A DNA stretch of 5,885 bases from Planctomycetota bacterium (lineage in GTDB: Bacteria > Planctomycetota > Phycisphaerae > Sedimentisphaerales > Anaerohalosphaeraceae), in the NCBI GenBank assembly GCA_030637065.1, contig DAOVVQ010000246.1, positions 1-5,885 on the forward strand, read 5' to 3'. Below the pieces are notes generated by a model. It saw nothing but the letters and a program-made list of their open reading frames with translations. It did not search any database and was not told the DNA's origin. Below, piece after piece: positions 1-5,102 of this stretch. Positions within the stretch are counted from its first letter, which is position 1; every line of letters starts with the position of its first letter. Made by a program: the position numbers and the translations under genes.

Positions 1-37
1 CGATGATTTCGCCGCGATGATAAAGACCGTGGCATAA
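1..37 (+). CDS. tpiA: Triosephosphate isomerase, C-terminal end only (partial)
   Basis: An open frame entering from the left edge (first full codon at 2) encodes DDFAAMIKTVA and stops at TAA 35-37. An acidic pair followed by FAAMI and a short hydrophobic end is how many bacterial TpiA proteins finish (typically ...GGASLK..DF..I...). TpiA interconverts dihydroxyacetone phosphate and glyceraldehyde 3-phosphate in the cytosol. The downstream neighbour is secG, and tpiA-secG adjacency is common in bacteria, which supports the call more than the eleven visible residues do. The 5' part lies outside the window, so identity is an inference. Confidence 0.55.
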   Translation, partial: DDFAAMIKTVA

Positions 38-77
38 GAGTTGTCGAAATAACGAATTTGAGAACAATATAAAGAAC

Positions 78-82
78 GAGGT
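78..82 (+). promoter_or_regulatory. Ribosome binding site deciding the secG start
   Basis: GAGGT sits 6 bases before the ATG at 89. The next in-frame ATG (104) has only pyrimidine-rich sequence in front of it, so the site favours the longer SecG with five extra N-terminal residues. Confidence 0.6.
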
Positions 83-88
83 AAGAAA

Positions 89-424
89 ATGGTTATCTTT
101 CCAATGGCTAAAGTGTCATTCATTATGAATCTTGTAATGTGGGTGTGGGTCCTTGTCGCGGTTGCTTTGATCCTGATCATCCTGCTTCAAAAGGGAAGAG
201 GCGGGGGGCTTAGCGGAGCTTTCGGCGGTGCGGGAGGGGCATCGAGCCTTCTGGGCGCAAAGACCGGCGACTTCCTGACGTGGGTCACTATCGGCCTGAT
301 CGCAGTGTTCCTGCTTCTTGCGGTGGTCATGGCCAAGTTCTACCGTCCGACGGTGAGCGAGGACCTGCAGGCGCCGGCGCCAACCGTCAAAGCTCTCGAG
401 CAGGGCAGCGAAACGATTGTTTAG
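89..424 (+). CDS. secG: Protein translocase subunit SecG
   Basis: SecG is the small third subunit of the SecYEG channel in the inner membrane and stimulates SecA-driven export. The 111-residue product has the expected plan: a hydrophobic segment at about residues 12-34, the family motif LLQKGRGGGLSGAFGG at about 32-47, a small-residue loop with a SSLLGAKTGDFLT stretch, and a second membrane segment at about 63-84. A polar tail of about 25 residues follows, somewhat longer than minimal SecG proteins (about 70-80 residues) and similar to E. coli SecG (110). ATG 89 is chosen because of a GAGGT site at 78-82. It lies 51 bases after the probable tpiA stop and 55 bases before yicC. No convincing promoter is visible in the gap before it, so transcription with tpiA is likely. 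Identification is firm. Confidence 0.95.
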   Translation: MVIFPMAKVSFIMNLVMWVWVLVAVALILIILLQKGRGGGLSGAFGGAGGASSLLGAKTGDFLTWVTIGLIAVFLLLAVVMAKFYRPTVSEDLQAPAPTVKALEQGSETIV

Positions 425-479
425 GGGCTAAAGTTTGCCGGACGCCATAGAGGTAAAGGCGAATTAGCTTGGGTGGATT

Positions 480-1361
480 ATGATAAGCAGTATGACAGGT
501 TTCGGCCATGCGGCTGTTGAGGCTGACGGCATAGATTATAACGTTGAGGTTAAGACGGTGAACAACCGCTACCTCAAGGCGTATGTTCGGCTGCCGGATG
601 TGGCCGCTTTTCTGGAAAGCGACGTCGACAAGCTGCTAAGGAGCCGTATCTGTCGCGGGACGGTTAATTACACGCTGGGCATGAAGAACGTTTCCGGCAA
701 GCCTCTTATCCGGATCGATGAGAATGTGCTTGGGCAGTACTTAGAGGCCCTTGGCAAGGCGGCGGGGCAGGACAGCCGGCGAAACATCGACCTTTCGGGG
801 CTATTAACATTGCCCGGCGTAATCGAGCCGGACCAGCCCGACACCGACGAGGCCGAAAAAATTCGCAAGGTCGTATTGGAACTTAGCGCAAAGGCGATCG
901 ATCAGCTTAAGGAAATGCGGAGCGAAGAAGGGCAAAACCTGGCCGACGATCTGATCGGCAACTGCGGGATCATCGCCGAAAAACTGGAGCTGATCGGGAC
1001 ACGGTGCCCGGTGGTGATCGATGAGTATCACAAAAAGCTCGAGAGCAGGATCAACGAGCTGCTGGCAGGGGCCAAGCTGGAGATCGACGCCGACATTCTT
1101 GCAAGGGAGTTGGCCGTTTATGCCGAGCGGTGCGACATTGCCGAAGAGATCACGCGGCTCAGGTCGCATATCGAGCAGTTTGCGAACTACTGCCGCAAGA
1201 ATGACAACGCCGGACGGCGGCTGGACTTTATCGCACAGGAAATGCTCAGAGAGGCAAACACCATTACCAGCAAGTCGTCGGATGCGCAGATCAGCGAGTG
1301 GGCGATCGATGTAAAATGCATAGTCGACAGAATCAAGGAACAGGTCCAGAATATAGAGTAA
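480..1361 (+). CDS. yicC: YicC/YloC family endoribonuclease
   Basis: The 293-residue product has the normal length and both halves of the YicC family (COG1561). The N-terminus MISSMTGFG is the family signature, followed by VEVKTVNNRYL (about 22-32). The C-terminal DUF1732 part carries ERCDIAEEITRLRSH (216-230), GRRLDFIAQEMLREANTI (245-262) and ends in RIKEQVQNIE (284-293), which is almost invariant. E. coli YicC and B. subtilis YloC have been described as endoribonucleases; YicC affects stability of the small RNA RyhB. The ATG at 480 has a GGGTGG stretch a few bases upstream and begins exactly at the family's N-terminus. Ten bases separate its stop from gmk, so it is probably in the same operon; the yicC-gmk pairing is widespread. 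Substrates in this organism cannot be read from sequence. Confidence 0.96.
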   Translation: MISSMTGFGHAAVEADGIDYNVEVKTVNNRYLKAYVRLPDVAAFLESDVDKLLRSRICRGTVNYTLGMKNVSGKPLIRIDENVLGQYLEALGKAAGQDSRRNIDLSGLLTLPGVIEPDQPDTDEAEKIRKVVLELSAKAIDQLKEMRSEEGQNLADDLIGNCGIIAEKLELIGTRCPVVIDEYHKKLESRINELLAGAKLEIDADILARELAVYAERCDIAEEITRLRSHIEQFANYCRKNDNAGRRLDFIAQEMLREANTITSKSSDAQISEWAIDVKCIVDRIKEQVQNIE

Positions 1362-1371
1362 CAGGGTAGCT

Positions 1372-1959
1372 ATGGGCGACGAGAATACAAATAACGGGAC
1401 ATTAGTGGTTATCAGCGGCCCGTCGGGTGTCGGCAAGAGCACGATCTGCCGGCAGCTTGTCGAGCAGTTGAACGCCTTTTTGAGTGTATCGGTGACGACC
1501 AGGCCCATCGGCGAAAACGAAGTTGACGGCAGGGATTACTGGTTTATATCCGAGCAGGACTTTGAGACCCGGGTCGCCGATGACGGCTTTTTGGAACATG
1601 CAAGGGTATTCGAGAATTCCTACGGCACGCTGCGCCAGCCGGTGAAAGATGCGATTCAGGACGGACAGGTCGTCATTCTGGAAGTTGACGTCCAGGGCGC
1701 TCTTTCCGTTAAGAAGACCTGTCGCAATGCACTCCTGATATTTATCCTCCCGCCCAGCCAGGCCGATCTGGCCGGTCGCATGAAGGCAAGGGCAAGGGGC
1801 GAAGATATGGACAACGAAAGACAACGGCTGGATAGCGCCAGCCAGGAAATTGCCGCCGCGTGGCAGCATTACGACCACCTGGTCATTAACGCCGACCTTG
1901 GGCAGGCCGTCAAAGAAATCAAACAGATTATCGACCAAAATACCGGAGCAAAACAATGA
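1372..1959 (+). CDS. gmk: Guanylate kinase
   Basis: Gmk phosphorylates GMP to GDP with ATP in the cytosol. The 195-residue protein has the P-loop GPSGVGKST (16-24), the GMP-binding region SVTTRP...EVDGRDYWF (40-58), SYGT (83-86), the strand ILEVDVQGA (102-110) holding the conserved Asp106, and lid arginines around R142 and R152 in RGEDMDNERQRL. Length fits the family (about 190-210). One oddity: most guanylate kinases have TTRxxRxGE, where both arginines hold the GMP phosphate. Here the sequence is TTRPIGENE, so the first Arg (R44) is present but the second position is Gly47. The start ATG 1372 leaves a short extra N-terminus before the first strand; the upstream AGGG is only a weak ribosome site. 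The stop codon overlaps the rpoZ start (ATGA). Confidence 0.95.
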   Translation: MGDENTNNGTLVVISGPSGVGKSTICRQLVEQLNAFLSVSVTTRPIGENEVDGRDYWFISEQDFETRVADDGFLEHARVFENSYGTLRQPVKDAIQDGQVVILEVDVQGALSVKKTCRNALLIFILPPSQADLAGRMKARARGEDMDNERQRLDSASQEIAAAWQHYDHLVINADLGQAVKEIKQIIDQNTGAKQ

Positions 1960-2186
1960 TAGAAGATCTCAAGGACACGGAAATCGTCAACCGGATGGGT
2001 GGAAGGTTCAGGCTTTCGGCTCTTATTCAAAAGCGAATGTTAGAGGTCATGCAGGGTGCGCGTCCGCTGATCGAGGATACCGAGGGCAAGAGCATGATGG
2101 AAATTGTCGTCCAGGAAATTAAGGAAGGCAAGGTCGTCATCGACGACGGCTCTGATGCGCCCAAACCCAAGAAGCCCCTTTTGTAG
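1956..2186 (+). CDS. rpoZ: DNA-directed RNA polymerase omega subunit
   Basis: Omega is the small RNA polymerase subunit that helps fold and hold the beta' subunit. This 76-residue protein shows the family core: GGRFRLSALIQKRMLEVMQGARPLIE (about 15-40, GxRF-L then a helix and a G-ARPL turn) and the helix VVQEIKEGKVVID (51-63), matching the 'AL-EI-EGKI' part of omega. The tail is short and lysine/proline rich. Start ATG 1956 overlaps the gmk stop by four bases (ATGA), with GGAG at 1945-1948 seven bases upstream, so translation is probably coupled to gmk. The position between gmk and coaBC is the classical place for rpoZ, which supports the call for such a short, variable protein. Confidence 0.9.
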   Translation: MIEDLKDTEIVNRMGGRFRLSALIQKRMLEVMQGARPLIEDTEGKSMMEIVVQEIKEGKVVIDDGSDAPKPKKPLL

Positions 2187-2198
2187 CAAGGCGGCAAG

Positions 2199-2771
2199 AT
2201 GACCGGGGATAGCTCAAAACTGGGCGGGTTGAATATCTTGCTGGGTGTAACCGGCGGGATCGCGGCCTTTAAGGCGGTGGACCTTGCGAGCAAACTTGCC
2301 GCTGGCGGTGCAACGGTAAACTGCATAATGACAGAGAACGCCTGCGAGTTGATTCGCCCCAAGAGCTTCGAGGCGGTTACAGGCAGGGCGGTTTTTACGA
2401 GCATGTGGAGCGCGCCGACCGACTACAAGATCAGTCATATCAATCTCGCCGAACAGGCCGATATCGTCGTAGTTGCGCCCGCGACAGCCAATATTATCGC
2501 TAAAATGGCACTCGGGATCTGCGACGATCTGCTCAGTACCACGCTGTGTGCCTGCTGGAACAAAACGCTGCTGATCGCACCGGCGATGAACGACAAAATG
2601 TGGACCAATCCAGCGGTCGCGAAAAACGTCGAGACCGTCAGGCAGATGAAATGCCGGGTGATCGGACCCGAGACCGGAAGACTTGCCTGCGGAACCGAAG
2701 GGACGGGCCGAATGTCCGAACCTGCCGATATATTAGAGGCGATCGAAAAAATCGCCGCACAAATTGACTGA
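2199..2771 (+). CDS. coaC: Phosphopantothenoylcysteine decarboxylase (CoaC), stand-alone
   Basis: CoaC is an FMN enzyme that decarboxylates 4'-phosphopantothenoylcysteine to 4'-phosphopantetheine in CoA synthesis. The 190 residues are one complete HFCD flavoprotein domain: flavin-binding start GVTGGIAAFKAVDL (16-29), catalytic His80 in ISHINLAEQAD, APATANIIAK (93-102), the substrate motif PAMN (128-131), and the flexible flap ACGTEGTGRM (163-172) with the active-site Cys164 followed by EP. In most bacteria this domain is the N-terminal half of a fused CoaBC of about 400 residues; here it ends at a TGA after the final helix. ATG 2199 is preceded by AAGG at 2188-2191, 12 bases after the rpoZ stop. 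The partner coaB begins 29 bases downstream. Confidence 0.93.
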   Translation: MTGDSSKLGGLNILLGVTGGIAAFKAVDLASKLAAGGATVNCIMTENACELIRPKSFEAVTGRAVFTSMWSAPTDYKISHINLAEQADIVVVAPATANIIAKMALGICDDLLSTTLCACWNKTLLIAPAMNDKMWTNPAVAKNVETVRQMKCRVIGPETGRLACGTEGTGRMSEPADILEAIEKIAAQID

Positions 2772-2800
2772 CCGTAAACCAGTACCGATGCACTGAGGCA

Positions 2801-3451
2801 ATGGCCAAATCGTCGCACAAATTACACTTCCTGATCACGGCGGGCCCGACCCGCGAATATGTCGACCCGGTCCGCTTTATATCCAACGCAAGCTCCGGGC
2901 GAATGGGTTATGCCCTTGCCCGCGCTGCCATAAGCGCAGGCCACAAGGTGACACTCATCGCCGCAGTTACTTCGATACGCCCGCCGGTACGGGCAAAAAC
3001 CGTCAATGTCGAAACGTCGGCGCAGATGTTTGCCGCTGTCAAAAAATACTTCGACAAATGCGATTGCCTCATCATGGCTGCCGCTGTCTCGGATTACAGG
3101 CCCGCCAAAAGATCCAGGACCAAGATCAAGAAATCATCCGACGACCTGACAATAAAGCTAAAACCCACCGCGGATATTCTAAAATGGGCCGGTCGGAACA
3201 AGAAACATCAACTCGTCGTTGGCTTCGCCCTCGAAGACAGGGCCTTGCGCAGGAATGCCGAACAGAAACTCAAAGAAAAAAAACTCGACATGATCATAGC
3301 TAATACCCCCGCAGCAATCGCCGCCGAAAAATCCACCCTCCACATCAAGACCCCAAACACAAAATGGACCAAACTACCAGCCGCACCAAAATCAACCAAC
3401 GCAAAAAAGATAATCCGCATGGCTGAGGCTATCAACGGGCGTACTTCATAA
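2801..3451 (+). CDS. coaB: Phosphopantothenate-cysteine ligase (CoaB), stand-alone
   Basis: CoaB joins cysteine to 4'-phosphopantothenate using a nucleotide triphosphate (CTP in typical bacteria), giving the substrate of CoaC. The 216-residue protein is a full CoaB domain: ITAGPTREYVDPVRFISNA with Asn29 (12-30), SSGRMG (31-36), AAAVSDYRP (93-101), the lysine motif KIKK (108-111) followed by LTIKLKPTADIL, and VGFALE (139-144). The late loop is unusual: after IIAN it reads TPAAIAAEKSTLHI, where E. coli has a GFNSDNN-type loop. ATG 2801 is the only plausible start because a stop at 2765 closes the frame upstream; the GAGG at 2795-2798 is unusually close (two bases). Different frame from coaC. 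The last 150 bases are strikingly poor in G on the coding strand. Its end overlaps the convergent membrane-protein gene by 20 bases. Confidence 0.93.
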   Translation: MAKSSHKLHFLITAGPTREYVDPVRFISNASSGRMGYALARAAISAGHKVTLIAAVTSIRPPVRAKTVNVETSAQMFAAVKKYFDKCDCLIMAAAVSDYRPAKRSRTKIKKSSDDLTIKLKPTADILKWAGRNKKHQLVVGFALEDRALRRNAEQKLKEKKLDMIIANTPAAIAAEKSTLHIKTPNTKWTKLPAAPKSTNAKKIIRMAEAINGRTS

Positions 3452-4241
3452 TAATCAGCAATCCTGCGATCGTACCGCTAATTAGCAGAGTTAGTCCCAC
3501 TACCGTTAATTTATACAACCTCTTTCTTGTAACATGATTGCCAAAGGGATAGATCAGCTTATCGAGGAGTTGTTGCTTACGGAGCAGAAATCCTGCAAGC
3601 ATACTCCACCACAAACCGCTACCCGCCAGAATAACCCCCCATACCATTAGCCAGTAATAATAGAAGGAACCCTGGAAGAACTTGCGTGTTATCTCGCGTT
3701 CAGATTCTTCTGCAAGAGCTATTACAGAGCCTATTAGTGCCAGCAGGGGCCCTAACACCACGACTAATCCGACAATTATATAGAACACCACGAGCGGCGG
3801 ATATATCAGCTTCTTTTGCTCGCCCAACTCGTCAGGCCCGCCGGCTACCGATAATGTTGACCGGGCCACATAACAGCTCAAAGGCAGGAAGAATATCACC
3901 CAAAATGGAAATATTATGAAGCCAAACGCAAACAAAGCAAAACAGATATACGCCAGTCGCCAGTCATCAGGCCCGCTCTGCATCCGCACGATTATCTTTC
4001 GCCACCAGCTCAGTTCCTCGTCGGGCACCCACTGCTGTGGCGCACCAAGCCTCTCCAGTACGCCGGTAACCGCATCACAGCCGACCGGCTCAGCCTCAGA
4101 CTCAAGCTCTCTCTCAATATGCTCCTGGATGTCCCGCTGGATTTCATTGGCATCGAGCGATTTTGCGCCGCGCAGCCTCGCCTTGACCTTTTGCATATAA
4201 TGTTCAATGCACTCTTGCGCACTTAGGCTAAGTTCCTTCAT
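3432..4241 (-). CDS. Membrane protein with HAAS/DUF1700-like N-terminal domain, partner of PadR
   Basis: Function is not known. The 269-residue product has a soluble N-terminal part of about 90 residues: helices around EHYMQKVKARLRGAKSLDANEI (14-35), DIQEHIERELESE (37-49), and VTGVLERLGAPQQWVPDEE (58-76). This helix-helix-LGxP pattern is that of HAAS/DUF1700-type proteins, which are often encoded directly behind a PadR regulator. Four hydrophobic stretches follow, at about 97-126, 148-178, 193-219 and 243-265; the first could be a hairpin. No enzyme or transporter signature is visible. The start ATG lies inside the end of padR (14-base overlap) with a perfect AAAGGAG site seven bases upstream, so it is translated with padR and likely repressed by it. 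A role in envelope sensing is inference from the family only. The 3' end overlaps coaB on the opposite strand. Confidence 0.85.
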   Translation of the reverse strand: MKELSLSAQECIEHYMQKVKARLRGAKSLDANEIQRDIQEHIERELESEAEPVGCDAVTGVLERLGAPQQWVPDEELSWWRKIIVRMQSGPDDWRLAYICFALFAFGFIIFPFWVIFFLPLSCYVARSTLSVAGGPDELGEQKKLIYPPLVVFYIIVGLVVVLGPLLALIGSVIALAEESEREITRKFFQGSFYYYWLMVWGVILAGSGLWWSMLAGFLLRKQQLLDKLIYPFGNHVTRKRLYKLTVVGLTLLISGTIAGLLIIMKYAR

Positions 4242-4584
4242 TGTTCTGCTCCTTTATCACAGTTTCTGTCCCGATCTTGATAATCCGCCAGTAGGCGATC
4301 ATCTTATTCAGCATCGCCTGACCGGAGTCGGTAAGTTCGTAATATTTCCGCGGAGGCCCTTCGCGGGACTCCTTGATCGTCGTCCCCACCAGCCCCTCAC
4401 GCTTGAGCCGGCTGAGGATCGGATAGATCGTACCCTCACCGATCACCAGTCCGTCGATATCCCGAAGCGTCCGAACTATGTCATAGCCGTACAGACTTTT
4501 GCCCCGGATCGTGTTCAATATGCAAAACTCAAGCATCCCCTTGCGAACCTGAGTAGCCCAATTGTCAAAAAATCGGTCATCCAT
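4228..4584 (-). CDS. PadR family transcriptional regulator
   Basis: PadR proteins are dimeric winged-helix repressors, often controlling their own operon. The 118 residues start MDDRFFDNWATQVRKGMLEF and contain the typical first helices with ILNTIRGKSLYGYDIV (22-37), the recognition helix region GEGTIYPILSRLKREGLV (49-66) and the wing GPPRKYYELTDSG (76-88). The C-terminal helix is short, as in the compact PadR subfamily. ATG 4584 is preferred over an in-frame ATG at 4626: the longer version would place its first codons inside the promoter -35 box, and its extra residues do not resemble the family. No ribosome site precedes 4584, which fits a leaderless message. It overlaps the downstream membrane gene by 14 bases. 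The ligand or signal cannot be inferred from the sequence. Confidence 0.92.
   Translation of the reverse strand: MDDRFFDNWATQVRKGMLEFCILNTIRGKSLYGYDIVRTLRDIDGLVIGEGTIYPILSRLKREGLVGTTIKESREGPPRKYYELTDSGQAMLNKMIAYWRIIKIGTETVIKEQNNEGT
4249..4255 (-). promoter_or_regulatory. Strong Shine-Dalgarno for the HAAS-type membrane protein, inside padR
   Basis: On the minus strand AAAGGAG is followed by seven bases and then ATG (4241-4239). It lies within the last codons of padR. This is the best ribosome site in the window and fixes the start of the membrane gene, in contrast with padR itself, which has none. Confidence 0.8.
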
Positions 4585-4591
4585 AAAAATC

Positions 4592-4620
4592 AGTATATAG
4601 CATAACAAGGTACCTGTCAA
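4592..4620 (-). promoter_or_regulatory. Sigma-70-type promoter of the padR operon
   Basis: Reading the minus strand, TTGACA (4620-4615) is followed by exactly 17 bases and TATACT (4597-4592): a perfect -35 and a five-of-six -10 box at ideal spacing. The predicted start of transcription, six or seven bases past the -10 box, falls at 4585-4584, that is at or one base before the padR ATG. An AT-rich tract lies just upstream and could act as an UP element. Confidence 0.75.
4605..4617. promoter_or_regulatory. Candidate operator in the padR promoter
   Basis: ACAAGGTACCTGT holds a perfect eight-base palindrome AGGTACCT (4608-4615) flanked by ACA and TGT. It touches the -35 box and lies in the spacer, where a bound repressor would block polymerase. 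Autoregulation is common for PadR genes, but the site itself is inferred only from symmetry and position. Confidence 0.35.
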
Positions 4621-4630
4621 TGCCATTTAC

Positions 4631-4660
4631 CAGAAAAAACAAAAAATTTTTCAGAAAATA
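4631..4660. other. AT-rich tract with direct repeat upstream of the padR promoter
   Basis: This stretch contains CAGAAAA twice (4631-4637 and 4652-4658), 21 bases apart, about two helical turns, and the palindrome AAAAATTTTT (4642-4651) between them. Such A-tracts bend DNA. It begins about ten bases upstream of the -35 box and could serve as an UP element or protein-binding region; no protein-coding content is seen in 4585-4763. Confidence 0.4.
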
Positions 4661-4701
4661 TAGGAAATCGGCGTTATTAACTCAAAAAGCTGGATTATGC
4701 T

Positions 4702-4755
4702 AAAAAAATATTCTTCTTCAAGCAATTAACCCCCGGGAGAAGTCTTAACTGAAGA
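4702..4755 (-). terminator. Weak candidate terminator behind hepT
   Basis: On the minus strand TCTTCA (4755-4750) can pair with TGAAGA (4720-4715), with AGTTAA and TTAATT offering extra inner pairs, and a run of seven T (4708-4702) follows six bases later. The stem is AT-rich with a long apical loop and the T-run is displaced, so this is a poor intrinsic terminator. It is the only one I can see between hepT and the padR promoter. Confidence 0.3.
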
Positions 4756-4773
4756 TCGGGTTTTTACTTCTCC
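4736..4773. repeat. Eight-base inverted repeat spanning the end of hepT
   Basis: GGAGAAGT (4736-4743) and ACTTCTCC (4766-4773) are perfect reverse complements separated by 22 bases. The right arm includes the final codons and the first base of the stop of hepT. In RNA from the minus strand the arms would form an eight-pair stem that overlaps, and so competes with, the weak terminator hairpin at 4715-4755. Confidence 0.5.
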
Positions 4774-5102
4774 AGTATCTTGGCGACTTGCTGATGCAGG
4801 TTCGGCAGATATTGTTGTAGAATGCCCCAGATCGTTTCATTTTCTACCGTTGCATAGCCATGCACAATAACATTGCGAAGATTGACAATTTGGCGAATAT
4901 CGGTAATCGTATCGCCGAGGTTCGGATCCGTTTTATCCGCCTGGCCTAATGCCTCCCCGATTATCATTAACTGCCTTTCAACGCCGCTTTCCAACAGCAG
5001 ATCGCCTTCATAATCCTGCAATGTCTTGCCGTCTGTAAAAGCGAAAATTGCTTCACAGGCCTGTAAAACGTCATATAGGAATTTTTTTGTTTCAGGCTGC
5101 AT
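4764..5102 (-). CDS. hepT: HepT-like HEPN ribonuclease toxin
   Basis: HepT toxins are HEPN-fold (DUF86) RNases that are neutralised when the partner MntA adds AMP to a tyrosine. The 112-residue protein matches the family in order: KKFLYDVLQACEAIFAFT at the N-terminus, LLLESGVERQLMIIGEAL in the middle, then IVNLRNVIVHGYATVENETIW. The last contains the catalytic RX4HXY motif (Arg and His separated by NVIV, then Gly-Tyr, the Tyr being the AMP-acceptor position). The ATG at 5102 is chosen; it overlaps the end of mntA by 11 bases, as usual for this pair. An alternative TTG start at 5135 would add 11 residues (TQLTTTNAKY region), lacks a ribosome site and would deepen the overlap. All key residues are present, so the toxin appears intact. 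GC content is lower than that of surrounding genes. Confidence 0.92.
   Translation of the reverse strand: MQPETKKFLYDVLQACEAIFAFTDGKTLQDYEGDLLLESGVERQLMIIGEALGQADKTDPNLGDTITDIRQIVNLRNVIVHGYATVENETIWGILQQYLPNLHQQVAKILEK

Noticed and set aside
41..73. Possible promoter before secG (TTGTCG with CAATAT or TATAAA)
   Set aside because: Poor -35 match, and the better -10 (TATAAA) is 21 bases away; too weak to claim.
425..479. Possible hairpin CGCC...GGCG between secG and yicC
   Set aside because: Only four base pairs, no T-run; not a credible terminator or leader element.
804..1508. Long minus-strand open frame of 234 codons opposite yicC and gmk
   Set aside because: It lies antisense to two firmly identified genes, spans their junction, has no recognisable domain, and its composition is what the reversed GC-rich codons give.
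1402..1956. Minus-strand open frame of 184 codons opposite gmk
   Set aside because: Shadow of gmk; no motif, no ribosome site, and it covers nearly the whole of a conserved gene.
2765..2801. Frameshifted fused coaBC pseudogene
   Set aside because: Both domains are complete, coaB has its own ATG with GAGG upstream, and the 29-base gap has no coding resemblance to the linker.
2435..2818. Minus-strand open frame with some hydrophobic stretches opposite coaC
   Set aside because: Antisense to the conserved catalytic region of coaC; hydrophobicity arises from reversed Ala/Ile/Asp codons.
4207..4605. Plus-strand open frame of 132 codons opposite padR
   Set aside because: Shadow of padR; it runs into the padR promoter and shows no family resemblance.
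4585..4626. Longer PadR starting at ATG 4626
   Set aside because: The extra 14 residues are encoded by the promoter boxes themselves and do not resemble the family; ATG 4584 begins exactly where PadR homology begins.
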